Positions 32,727 through 42,300 of a stretch of DNA of 64,000 nucleotides are shown here, piece by piece. Source of the DNA: Actinomycetota bacterium (GTDB lineage Bacteria > Actinomycetota > Thermoleophilia > BMS3ABIN01); contig JACRMB010000005.1 in assembly GCA_016235065.1 (NCBI GenBank), positions 332,733 to 396,732 on the forward strand, written 5' to 3'. The notes beneath the pieces are model-generated. The model was not told the origin of the DNA. It saw only the letters and a list, made by a program, of their open reading frames with translations, and did no database searches. Each line of letters begins with the position of its first letter. Position 1 is the first letter of the stretch. The translations under genes and the position numbers were made by a program.

Positions 32727-33140
32727 ATGTCAAACCACAGCACACAACTGCACGAACCGAGTTCGTGGGCGATAGGCTACACTGCCTTCGCCGGATTGAT
32801 GATGATCATGATCGGTGTCTTTCATGCACTTGCCGGGATCGCGGCTATCTGGGAGAACAACTTCTATGCCGTGACCGAAAACTACATCTTCCAGTTTGAC
32901 GTCACTACCTGGGGCTGGATACAGCTCATCGGTGGCGTCGTGGTTCTTCTGGCAGGATTCGGCGTTTTCAGCGGGGCCCTCTGGGCGCGGATCGTAGGCG
33001 TGATCGTCGCGGCGGTCAGCGGCACGATCAGCTTCATGTTCCTGCCGTATTCTCCAGTATGGTCGATCCTGATCATCGCGGTCGACGTGGCAGTGATCTG
33101 GGCGCTGACAGCGCATGGGCGGGATATCACAGAATCCTGA
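32727..33140 (+). CDS. DUF7144-type four-helix membrane protein
   Basis: This 137-residue membrane protein has four hydrophobic helices (about 17-42, 62-82, 86-106, 108-128) and the WAIGYTAFAGLMMIMIGVFH start typical of a small family common in Actinobacteria. Its function is unknown. AAAGGGG lies 6 bases before the ATG. A bidirectional terminator separates it from convergent fhs. Confidence 0.85.
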   Translation: MSNHSTQLHEPSSWAIGYTAFAGLMMIMIGVFHALAGIAAIWENNFYAVTENYIFQFDVTTWGWIQLIGGVVVLLAGFGVFSGALWARIVGVIVAAVSGTISFMFLPYSPVWSILIIAVDVAVIWALTAHGRDITES

Positions 33141-33240
33141 TTTCCGTCTTGACGCTATGATCGTCTGAGAAGTAGACCCGGTCAGAATGGCCTGTCAGAG
33201 GATGATGCGATAATGTGCCGGGCTCCAGATGGATAAAAGA

Positions 33241-33267
33241 AAGAGGCGCACTCAATGTGCGCCTCTT
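33241..33267. terminator. Bidirectional terminator between the DUF7144 gene and fhs
   Basis: Perfect 11-bp arms AAGAGGCGCAC/GTGCGCCTCTT surround a TCAAT loop. It is followed by TTATTATT-like sequence on the plus strand and TCTTTTATC on the minus strand, which serves the two convergent genes. Confidence 0.85.
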
Positions 33268-33298
33268 ATTATTCCAGCCTTATAATTCCGGGGTCTGC

Positions 33299-35002
33299 CT
33301 AGAACAGCCCCAGGATCCTGCCGGTCTCGACATCGATATCGACGTCGACGGCCGCCGGGCGTTCTGACAGGCCTGGCATCGTGCTCATCGCACCCAGGAT
33401 CGGATAGAGGAAGCCGGCGCCGATACTCGGCCGGATGTCCCGGATCGGCACCCGGAATCCGGTGGGCCGGTTCTTGAGCGTCGGATCATGCGAAAGCGAA
33501 AGGTGCGTCTTCGCCATGCAGATCGGCAGGTTGTCGTAACCCGCCTCGGTGAAGCGCTTGATCTTCTCTTCCGCCTCCGGCATGTAATCGACACCGTCAG
33601 CACCATAGACCTTGGTGGCGATGGTCTCGATCTTCTCCTTGATGGAAGCTGAATCAGGATACAGGAACTGGAAGTCACTGGGCCGTTCGCAGGCTTCGAC
33701 CACCGCATTTGCCGCTTCGATGGCGCCGTCGCCACCGTCGGAATGGACAGTGATCGGATTGCAGGCCTCGGCGCCAAATTCGAGCGCCTTCTTCTGAACC
33801 AGCTCCACCTCAGCATCCGTGTCTGCCGCGAAGCGGTTTACCGTCACCACGACAGGGATGCCGAACAGCTTCATGTTCTCGATCTGCTTGGCCAGGTTCT
33901 GGCAGCCTTCCTCAAGCACGGCCAGGTTCTCGACCTCGAGCTCCTCGCGGGTGCAGGTGCGGCCGAAGCCGTGCATCTTCAGCGCCCGGATGGTGGCGGT
34001 GATGTTGACGCAACTGGCGGCGAAGCCACCATAGCGGCAGGTGATATCCATGAACTTCTCCGCGCCCAGGTCGGCGCCAAAGCCCGACTCGGTGACTACG
34101 TAGTCCGCGAGCTTCAGGGCGATCTTGGTCGAAAGGACGGAGTTGTTGCCGTGAGCGATGTTGGCGAAGGGACCCGCGTGCATGAATACCGGACCGTGCT
34201 CAAGAGTCTGGATCAGGTTCGGCTTGAGAGCGTCCTTCATCAGCACGGTCATGGCGCCGGCGGCGCCGATATCCTCGGCGGTCAGCGGCTTGCCGTCACG
34301 GTCATAGGCGAAAACGATGCGGCCCATGCGCTCGCGCAGGTCTTTGAGATCAGTCGCCAGAGCCAGGATGGCCATGACTTCAGAAGCCACGGAGATATCA
34401 AAACCGGTCTCTCGCGGCGTGCCGTTAAGATAGCCGCCGAGGCCGACGACGGTCTGCCTGAGCACACGGTCGTTCATGTCGATGACCCGGCGCCAGCTGA
34501 CAGTCAGCGGATTGATGTTGAGCTTGTTGCGGCCTTCCATCAGCTCCGTGTCGATCATTGCGGCCAGCAGGTTGTTGGCGGCGCTGACGGCATGGATGTC
34601 GCCGGTGAAGTGCAGGTTAAGGTCTTCCATGGGGATAGCCTGGGCGTACCCGCCTCCGGCGGCTCCGCCCTTGATGCCGAATACCGGACCCAGGGAAGGT
34701 TCGCGGATACAGAGGATGACCTTCTTGCCGATCTTCCTGAGAGCCTGAGCCAGGCCGAGCGAGGTCACCGTCTTGCCTTCGCCCCATGGCGTCGGCGTGA
34801 TGGCGGTGACGTCGATCAGCTTGCCGTCGGGCTCGTCCTTGAGCCGTTCGAGGATCGACATATAGTCGACCTTCGCCTTGTATTTGCCGTAGAGTTCCAG
34901 CTCTTCTTCGAGGATCCCGGCATCCGCCGCGATCTCGGTAATCGGCTTCATCTCAGCAGCCTGTGCTATGTCGATATCTGAGGGGACTGTGGTACCAGAC
35001 AC
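33299..35002 (-). CDS. fhs: Formate-tetrahydrofolate ligase
   Basis: This 567-residue enzyme activates formate with ATP to 10-formyl-THF, the entry step of the methyl branch. The P-loop ITPTPWGEGKTVTSLGLAQAL lies near residue 60, and FTGDIHAVSAANNLLAA and GPFANIAHGNNSV are diagnostic. I place the start at the GTG at 35002 with GGAG 9 bases upstream, which gives the usual family length; a longer frame adds 28 residues without a ribosome site. It forms its own transcript with a near-consensus promoter and a terminator. Confidence 0.97.
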   Translation of the reverse strand: MSGTTVPSDIDIAQAAEMKPITEIAADAGILEEELELYGKYKAKVDYMSILERLKDEPDGKLIDVTAITPTPWGEGKTVTSLGLAQALRKIGKKVILCIREPSLGPVFGIKGGAAGGGYAQAIPMEDLNLHFTGDIHAVSAANNLLAAMIDTELMEGRNKLNINPLTVSWRRVIDMNDRVLRQTVVGLGGYLNGTPRETGFDISVASEVMAILALATDLKDLRERMGRIVFAYDRDGKPLTAEDIGAAGAMTVLMKDALKPNLIQTLEHGPVFMHAGPFANIAHGNNSVLSTKIALKLADYVVTESGFGADLGAEKFMDITCRYGGFAASCVNITATIRALKMHGFGRTCTREELEVENLAVLEEGCQNLAKQIENMKLFGIPVVVTVNRFAADTDAEVELVQKKALEFGAEACNPITVHSDGGDGAIEAANAVVEACERPSDFQFLYPDSASIKEKIETIATKVYGADGVDYMPEAEEKIKRFTEAGYDNLPICMAKTHLSLSHDPTLKNRPTGFRVPIRDIRPSIGAGFLYPILGAMSTMPGLSERPAAVDVDIDVETGRILGLF

Positions 35003-35057
35003 CTGACCGCTCCTTTCAAAAAGAGGTTGTGAACAGAAGTACAAACTTGGAAATGGC

Positions 35058-35086
35058 ATTATAATGCGGATGGAAGGAGCCGTCAA
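35058..35086 (-). promoter_or_regulatory. Sigma-A promoter of fhs
   Basis: Minus strand TTGACG (35086-35081), 17-base spacer, TATAAT (35063-35058). The predicted start site is about 48 bases before the GTG start codon. Confidence 0.85.
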
Positions 35087-35160
35087 TCCGGCTGCAAAGA
35101 AACTGTTATGAAAGACTGGTGACGGGTGACTGCCTCATCGGCGCTTGAAGCGATGGACCG

Positions 35161-36786
35161 TTACTGCGAGGGATAGCTGAAAGACTGGCCGCAGGCATCC
35201 CCTGCAGTAGCATGAACAGTGGTTCGGAAGGAGAAAACTCCCGGTGGAACATAATAACTCATGGTTAACGTGGAGGTAGACCCCGAGTTGATCATCCATG
35301 ACAGCATGTAAGGCGGTGGTTGGGTTGTCGCCCCGCCCGTGCTGACCACATTCACGATACTAAGGCTGAACGCGTCACTGCTGCCCGCATTGGTCAAGTC
35401 ATAGTCAATCGACAGTTTTCTGGCCTGGTAGTCGGCATAACTGGCCCAGCGAGAATCAGCTATAGCCAGATTGAGAGCAGGCGCTTGCCCTGTGCACGCA
35501 ATGGCATTTCCGCTAGAAACCTTAAAATAATCCTTGGCGCTATTAGTGTCACCATTAACAAGATTCGATGCCCCTGATATGAAAGCCACATAATTCCCGT
35601 TCAGAGAAAGGGTACTCGTGTGGCTCTCACCATTTGCCTGTGATCCTGTAGATCCGACTGAAACCCGTTTTACCATGCCCGTCAGCGTGTCCTTGACAAA
35701 AATATCTCGATTAATATTTGTGTCGCCACTCACAAGGTTTGACGCCGTAGATTCAAATGCCACATAACGCCCATCACCGGAAATGGACGCATAGCTCCCG
35801 CTGCTAACTTGAGCACCCGTTGAGTCCGTGGAAACTCTGGTCGTAACCCCCGTCAGCATGTCTTTGACAAACACATCCCAGTTGCTATTTGTGTCACCGT
35901 CCACCAGTGTTGAGGATTTTGTATCAAAGGCAACAAACCTTCCATCCGCAGAGATTGACGGATTCAGGCAGCCTAATAAAGGCGATTCGGTGATTGCCTG
36001 GGCGCCGGTGGAACTCGTGGATACCCTGGTAATCGTGCCTGTCAGAACGTCCTTGACATAAATATCAGCTCGTTCATTAGTGTCGTCCGGAACCAGGATA
36101 GCCGACGACGCAAACGCCACGAAATGGCCATCAGCCGAAACAGAAACCCGGCCACCAGCAACACTTGCAAACACAGACAGGCTCCCCGTCATCATGTCTT
36201 TGACCCATAAACTGGAAGTGGAATAAAAATAAACAAATCGACCATCTGCGGAAATGACTGGATTTTCGCCTGAGTTGAATGCGCTGACTTTCGTGATTGC
36301 CCCGGTTTTCATGTCTTTTACATAAACAACCGAGTAACTTCCCGGCCCCGGTGCAAGATTATTGGCAAAAGAGTCAAAAGCTACGTAGCGCCCATCTGCC
36401 GATATCGAAACCATGCTGCTGCGGCCATTGCCTTCCGCTCCATCGGCAGCGGTCGAAGCTCTTAGCGTTGTTCCCGATAAGGTATCTGTTACAAAAATAT
36501 CTGTCACACCATTTGTGTCACCGGGAACCAGGTCTGTTGCCTCCGAACGAAAAGCTACATACCGGCCATCGGAGGAAATAACGGGCTTGCTCACAGCGCT
36601 CGATCCGGTCTGCATGGCGTGGGTACCCACACGGATCGTCTCCCCTGCACCAGCCGCAGCATTGTTCAACAGGAAAAAAGGAAACATAATGCAAAGAACG
36701 GGTATTAAAGCACGAAGAACTCTATGGGAAAAAATATGCTGGCCACGTAGGCAGCTATTTGACCTGTTCAACACCACAATCCCCAT
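35161..36786 (-). CDS. Secreted TolB/WD40-like beta-propeller protein
   Basis: This 541-residue protein has a signal peptide (hydrophobic core about 26-45, AAAGAGE). At least seven blades of a PD40-type propeller follow, each with variants of SADGRYVAFxS, LVxGDTN and DIFVKDxLTGxxxRVS (residues about 65-425). The C-terminal 110 residues form a beta-rich domain. It lacks a sorting signal, so it is secreted or loosely bound. Base composition is more AT-rich than in the neighbours, hinting at transfer. A good sigma-A promoter lies just upstream. Confidence 0.85.
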   Translation of the reverse strand: MGIVVLNRSNSCLRGQHIFSHRVLRALIPVLCIMFPFFLLNNAAAGAGETIRVGTHAMQTGSSAVSKPVISSDGRYVAFRSEATDLVPGDTNGVTDIFVTDTLSGTTLRASTAADGAEGNGRSSMVSISADGRYVAFDSFANNLAPGPGSYSVVYVKDMKTGAITKVSAFNSGENPVISADGRFVYFYSTSSLWVKDMMTGSLSVFASVAGGRVSVSADGHFVAFASSAILVPDDTNERADIYVKDVLTGTITRVSTSSTGAQAITESPLLGCLNPSISADGRFVAFDTKSSTLVDGDTNSNWDVFVKDMLTGVTTRVSTDSTGAQVSSGSYASISGDGRYVAFESTASNLVSGDTNINRDIFVKDTLTGMVKRVSVGSTGSQANGESHTSTLSLNGNYVAFISGASNLVNGDTNSAKDYFKVSSGNAIACTGQAPALNLAIADSRWASYADYQARKLSIDYDLTNAGSSDAFSLSIVNVVSTGGATTQPPPYMLSWMINSGSTSTLTMSYYVPPGVFSFRTTVHATAGDACGQSFSYPSQ

Positions 36787-36814
36787 CCCAATAGTCTTGA
36801 AATAAAGCGCATTA

Positions 36815-36843
36815 AATTTACTTCGTTTCTAAGCAGATGTCAA
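36815..36843 (-). promoter_or_regulatory. Sigma-A promoter of the beta-propeller gene
   Basis: Minus strand consensus TTGACA (36843-36838), 17-base spacer, TAAATT (36820-36815). The predicted transcript start is about 22 bases before the ATG. Confidence 0.75.
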
Positions 36844-36894
36844 TTTGCTTAATGCAGATTATTGATGTGATAAATAGGAATTATCATCAAGACG

Positions 36895-36954
36895 GCTCAC
36901 TGAATTATAATTCTCAACTGGCGGATACGCCGGGCATTCCAGAATTTAGTGAGC
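36895..36954 (-). terminator. Hairpin after larC
   Basis: Arms GCTCACTGAATT and AATTTAGTGAGC (one mismatch) enclose a second small hairpin, GGCG-GATA-CGCC. It begins 2 bases after the larC stop. It lacks a clear T-run, so it may be a terminator or a processing signal. Confidence 0.45.
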
Positions 36955-36956
36955 TA

Positions 36957-38138
36957 TCAACCTGAGATTGACGCCCGCGCCGCTGCGAACACCGATTCCA
37001 GTGGAACCCCGTGTTTTTCCGCTGCCGCCCGGCAATCTTCATATTCAGGCGAGATGGTGACATCCCGGCCCCGCCAGGTACCGATCTTGACCTGGATCTC
37101 GCCATATGAGGTATGCACCGTTTCCAGACGCCGCTCCAGGCAGTGTCTTTCTACCAGGTTTGACCGCACGCCAAAGGTTGAGGATTCCTTAAAAATAAGG
37201 TCGAGCTTTGCCCCGACCTCCCCAGGCTCGCACAGGACGGACAGGACAACGCCCGGCCTGCCCTTCTTCATCACCACGGGGGCCAGCCAGGCATCCGCGG
37301 CGCCAGCGGCAATAAGCCGGTCGATCAGGTAAGCAAGATGCTCGGGAGTACTGTCGTCGATATTCGTCTCCAGCAGCACCTGCTGCTCGAGTTCGCCGCC
37401 AGCCATCGCTTCGACCCGTTCTCCGATAAGTATTCTCAGAAGATTGGGACCACGGGTCTCGCGCGTCCCTGAACCATAGCCGGTGCCGGTAAGTTTCATC
37501 GGTGGTAGCGCTCCGAAAGACCTTGCAAAGTACGAGACGAGGGCGGCGCCGGTTGGTGTCGCCAGCTCCTGGCGCTCTCCGCCCTGCAGCACGGGTAGCC
37601 CTTTCAGAAGCAAAGCAGTCGCCGGCGAGGGCACCGGCATGATCCCATGCCGGGTCTGCACTGTGCCAGAACCCAGGGCTACCGGCGAACAGAAGATCTC
37701 CCTCGGTTTCAGTTCCTCGAACAGCACGCAGGTGCTGATTATGTCGATGATGCTGTCGACCATGCCCACCTCATGGAAGTGAACGGTCTGAAGAGACTCT
37801 CCATGGGCCTTGGCTTCAGCCCGGGCAACGCGTCCGAAGATCGCTAGGCAGTGGGAACGGACTTTTTCCGAGAGTCCGCTGGAGGCGATAAGCTCCTCGA
37901 TATCGGAAAGGCTGCGGGGCTCCTGCTCTTCACCCTCTATCTCAACCGAGAACCAGGTCGCGGCGATTCCCGAGACCTGAACCGGTTCTGTGGAGATAGT
38001 CCAGCCATCGATCTTGACCTTCTCGAGTTCCGCCTGGAGCAACTGCAACGAGCCAGCACCGGCATCCAGAAGCGCGCCGACGAACATGTCGCCCGCGACT
38101 CCTGAGAAACAGTCTATGTAAACAGTAGGCCCGGTCAT
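36957..38138 (-). CDS. larC: Nickel-pincer cofactor biosynthesis protein LarC
   Basis: This 393-residue LarC (DUF111 family) is the CTP-dependent nickel insertase for the nickel-pincer nucleotide. It shows the N-terminal YIDCFSGVAGDMFVGALLDAG, the HFHEVGMVDSIIDI motif near residue 122 and the C-terminal NIDDSTPEHLAYLIDRL. It is one uninterrupted frame, unlike the frameshifted larC of some lactobacilli. No larA, larB or larE is visible nearby. Nickel fits the CooS/AcsB theme, but the cofactor target here is unknown. Confidence 0.93.
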   Translation of the reverse strand: MTGPTVYIDCFSGVAGDMFVGALLDAGAGSLQLLQAELEKVKIDGWTISTEPVQVSGIAATWFSVEIEGEEQEPRSLSDIEELIASSGLSEKVRSHCLAIFGRVARAEAKAHGESLQTVHFHEVGMVDSIIDIISTCVLFEELKPREIFCSPVALGSGTVQTRHGIMPVPSPATALLLKGLPVLQGGERQELATPTGAALVSYFARSFGALPPMKLTGTGYGSGTRETRGPNLLRILIGERVEAMAGGELEQQVLLETNIDDSTPEHLAYLIDRLIAAGAADAWLAPVVMKKGRPGVVLSVLCEPGEVGAKLDLIFKESSTFGVRSNLVERHCLERRLETVHTSYGEIQVKIGTWRGRDVTISPEYEDCRAAAEKHGVPLESVFAAARASISG

Positions 38139-38170
38139 GGTTTTGCCAATGTTTGCGAATGTATTCTACA

Positions 38171-38183
38171 GGAATACTATTCC
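38171..38183. promoter_or_regulatory. Palindrome GGAATACTATTCC in the larC divergent region
   Basis: A perfect 6+1+6 palindrome lies 32 bp before larC and about 80 bp before the divergent membrane-protein gene. It is a candidate operator, with position as the only support. Confidence 0.3.
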
Positions 38184-38262
38184 CGCTGGTGTATATTTCA
38201 TTACTCTGGCTGGCAGGAAAATACCCTCCGGCCAACCTGCATCACCTGAGAAAGGCGGAAGA

Positions 38263-39288
38263 TTGAGAGCTTACCCTCATCCACCGCGTAGATCGATCGA
38301 CTTCACCAGGCTGATGGGTGACACCTGGCGGCTGATCTGGCGCCATAAATTCCTGTGGTTCTTCGGATTGTTCGCTGGGGGAAGCAGTTCCTTCGGTGGA
38401 AGTGGCAACTTCAATTTTGATGCCGGTACCGGTGATGGTCCATCAAACGGCCGCGGCCGGGCCGACGATACAGGCCAGGAGTTCCTCGACTGGATCAACG
38501 CACATCTGACCCTGGTCCTGGTCCTCGCCGCCGCGGTCGTCACATTCTTCATCCTGATCTGGCTCTGGTCGGTCGTCTGCCGCGGCGCAGTCATCGGTTC
38601 TGTACGGGATGTTCGCCAGGAGCGGAACATCAGTTTCAGGAGTGCTTTCGCCCGCGGCCGGGAAAGTTTCGGGCGCCTGTTATTATTCGACCTCTTCCTC
38701 CTCCTTCTGGGGATATGCCTTTTCGTCATCGTCGCCGCGACAGTCCTGTTCATCCTCTTCCTGGTCATGGTGGCCGGAACCGCGGGGACTGCGATCCTTT
38801 CTATCATCGGCCTATGGCTTCTGGCCCTCGCTGTCTTCGGCCTTGGCTATCTGGCCTGTTGCACGATCTGGTTCGTCCCCTGGGTATTTTTTGGCATCAT
38901 CGTCAACTATGCCACCAGGGCGGTAGTGCTCGAGCAGATGCGTCCTATGGCGGCTTTCCGGCGGGGATGGAGGGTCATGATGGATAACCTCGGGCAGACG
39001 ATGCTCCTGTTCCTCATAAACCTGGGACTGAGCATCGGCGCCGGGATTGCCATAGTGCTTTCCGTAGGCCTGAGTTCAGTGCCGTCGATAATCGCCTGGA
39101 TCCTGGCTTATAAAGCCGATTGGCCGCTCAGTCACATAATCGTCGCTTCCGGCCTGACGATCATCCCGCTGGTTCTGATGATCCTTTCTGCAGCCGCCAT
39201 GAATACCTATTTCACTTCGTACTGGACGATAGGCTATGACAAGCTGGCAGGAAACGAGCCCGCTGACGGGTCGAAAATAGCTACATAA
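38263..39288 (+). CDS. Polytopic membrane protein of unknown function
   Basis: This protein is about 341 residues from a TTG at 38263 that follows AAAGGCGG; an ATG at 38311 is the alternative. It opens with the cytosolic segment LMGDTWRLIWRHKFLWFFGL. A Gly/Ser-rich outer loop and then five or six membrane helices follow (for example LTLVLVLAAAVVTFFILIWL and LLLFDLFLLLLGICLFVIVA). The plan resembles the glycerophosphodiester phosphodiesterase-type membrane domain or DUF7544-like proteins common in Gram-positives. There is no catalytic domain. Function is not assignable. Confidence 0.78.
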   Translation: MRAYPHPPRRSIDFTRLMGDTWRLIWRHKFLWFFGLFAGGSSSFGGSGNFNFDAGTGDGPSNGRGRADDTGQEFLDWINAHLTLVLVLAAAVVTFFILIWLWSVVCRGAVIGSVRDVRQERNISFRSAFARGRESFGRLLLFDLFLLLLGICLFVIVAATVLFILFLVMVAGTAGTAILSIIGLWLLALAVFGLGYLACCTIWFVPWVFFGIIVNYATRAVVLEQMRPMAAFRRGWRVMMDNLGQTMLLFLINLGLSIGAGIAIVLSVGLSSVPSIIAWILAYKADWPLSHIIVASGLTIIPLVLMILSAAAMNTYFTSYWTIGYDKLAGNEPADGSKIAT

Positions 39289-39360
39289 CTCGTGTTATAA
39301 AGTCCCGGTTCGCTGGTGCCGATGAACGCATCGCTGCAGGCACCTACGAAAGAGGGCAAA

Positions 39361-42300
39361 ATGGGGGTAGACCGTCGCTTGACCCTCCCCAGGGGTCTGA
39401 GTTCGAAGATCATCTTACCTACACTGCTGGTCATCAGTATGTTCAGCTTCCCCGCGTTCCTTGCCTGGCAGGGCATGCAGGGTATCCAGGAGAAGAACGA
39501 GAGCATCCGCGCCTATTCGCGGGTCCTTGTGGACGTCCATGAGATGGAATCTGGTCTTCAGGGTGAGGCGACAGCGTTCAGCCGCATGCTGGAGAGCACT
39601 GATCCCGCCTTTTCGGCAAAATTCCTGCAGGCGGGGGATGAGAGGGAGCTCAGGTTCGCCGAGCTCGTGCAGCTTGCGTCATTCCAGCCTGAACTCGGCT
39701 GGGTAGAAGAACTGGAGGAACTGGACAGCCGGACACAAGCCCTGACGGCACTCGGCGGCATCGCCACAATTGATCCGCAGATGGCCAGAGCGGCAGTGAT
39801 CGAATTCGAGAGCATCCAGGGCCGCATGCATTACCTGTTCTCCAGTCTCGTCGAATCGCTCGAGTCCCGCAGCAATGCCACCGCCGTCAGCTCCAATGAC
39901 CTGGCGGAAAGCACAGTACAGACGGTCATCCTGACCATGGTGCTCACGGGCATGGTCGGGCTGGGGCTGGCGGTACTCCTGGCCCGACGGATCACACGGC
40001 CAGCCAGGGCGCTGGCGGATGCAGCCCATGGCCTGGCTGCGGGAAGGCGCGTGGAGCGGGTAGAGATCAGCGGTAATGACGAACTTGCCGATCTTGGCCT
40101 GGCGTTCAACCAGATGGCATCCTCCCTGCACCTTCAGACCGAAGCGCTCCTGAAAGAGCAGAGCAAGCTCAGATCTGTCCATCAGAGCATCACCGACGGC
40201 ATCATCGTCTTCGGCAACAACGGTTTTATCATCTCTGCAAATCCGGCGGCGGAAGCCACCCTGGAAAGAACCGAGGCAGCCCTGGCCGGGTCGCGCACTA
40301 CGGGGATACCCGAGCTGGACGAGGTCCTGGGGCGTTCTGAACTCGTCCAGACTGAGGATATGGTGGCCTGCTGGAGGCACAACGATTGCCAGCACAAGGA
40401 ATGCCCGTCATACGAAAGCGAAGATCTCAGATGCTGGCTGCAGTGCGGCACTTATTGCCACGATGAGATCCAGGACAGTTTCATGCAGAAACGCGATGCC
40501 TGTGAGCGATGCTCTGTCTACCAGGCAAACGGCTGCGCGACCGTGGATTCAGAGTCCGGCGGACGCAGCTATTCCATATCAGTGGCCTCTATCCTCGACG
40601 ACCAGGGTTTCCAGGAAGGCCGGCTGGCGGTACTTCATGACATGACCGAAGAACGCCACCGGTCGCGCCAGCTTGTACTGCTTTATGAGATCGCCAACGC
40701 AATAGCCATGACCGGCAGCATTGAGGAATCCCTTCGCATCAGCCTTGAACTCTGCATGGGAGCGATGAAGGCTACCAGCGGCTCGATCCTGCTGCTCAGC
40801 GACGACGGTGAGCTGCATATGGCTGCGCACGAAGGATTGCCGGAGGAGCATGTTGCCGGATTCAACCAGATACTCGGTGAAGGCATCGCCGGCTGGGTCG
40901 CGCAGTTTGGCGAAGCGATCCTGCTGACCGAAAAGGATCCCGATCCAATCTTCACTGGTGTCAAACAGATATCCGACGCCGTCTGTATCCCCATCAAGGA
41001 CGAGAAGGCCGTCATCGGCGTCCTCAACCTGAACGAACGCCAGGAAGGGGACGGTTTCGACCATTCGAGCCTGGACTTCCTCGGGCCAGTCGCCCTGCAG
41101 ATCGGTATGGCCCTTTCCCGGGCAAGGCTGCACGAAAAGATCACCAGGGAGAAGGAGAAGTCTACGGCCATTGTCGAGAGCATGGGCGAGAGTCTCTGTG
41201 TGCGTGCTCCAGACCGAACGATCCTGTTCGCCAATTCGGCACACAAGGAGATATTCGGCGAGGAATGTGAGGGCAAGCACTGTTACGAGTTGTATGTCGG
41301 CCGCGTCAAGGTCTGCCGTGGATGTCCGCTGGATCGCTGTTTTGAGACCGGCGAGACGGTCCGCCGCTCCCATTTCGTGCTCGACCGCCTGGGAATCCGG
41401 CGCCAGCTTGAGACCACTACCTCGCCGCTTCGTGACGCCGACGGACAGATCTCCAGCTGCATCGAGATCAGCCGGGACGTCACGGAGATGTTGCGCATCC
41501 GCAACCAGGCCGAAAGCAGGCTTCATACATTGACCAGACTCTTCGAGGTCTCGAACATCCTGAGTTCGAGCCTGGAACTCTCAATGATCGTCGACGATTT
41601 CACCAGCTCGGCCAGGAAAGCGCTCCACGCCTCTTCTGTCTCGCTGATGCTATTCGAGAATGATTCCCACGACCTGATCATCCGTTCGCTCGCGGGCGCT
41701 AGTGAAGACTGGCAGGTTCAGGTAGGCGACACCGTCGATATATCTGCATATCACCTCAACGGGCTGATGTCCGGTGTTGGCCCGTTCAGCGCCACCAGCA
41801 CCGGCGATATGACTCAATCGACGGCCTCCATGGCTCCGCCTGGCGCCCAGTCCATCCTAGTCGGCAGACTTTCATCCCGGGGAAAGCTGCTGGGCCTCAT
41901 CGCCGTTTCCAGCATGAGGCGGGGAGCGTTCTCTGAACCGGGACACCTTGAGCTGTTCATCGACATCACCAACCAGGCAGCCGTTGCCGTCGACAACGCC
42001 GAGATGTACACGAGGCTGGAGGAGACTTTCTGGAGCACCATACGCTCGCTCGCCGAAGCCATCGACGCCAAGGATTCATATACGAGGGGTCATTCCGACC
42101 GTGTCGCCGAATACGCTGAAGCACTTACCCGCAAGCTTGGACTCGAGGATGAGATGCTCAGCGCCGTCCGTTGCGCCGGCTACCTCCACGACATCGGCAA
42201 GATAGGTGTACCCGATGCCATCCTGCTCAAGCCTGGCAAACTGGATGATGACGAGTACAAACAGATCATGAACCACCCTATACTCAGCCACAAGATCATC

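Noticed and set aside
33743-34981. 412-codon plus-strand open frame inside fhs
   Set aside because: It is an antisense shadow caused by the GC-rich codon usage of fhs; the minus-strand protein is unmistakable.
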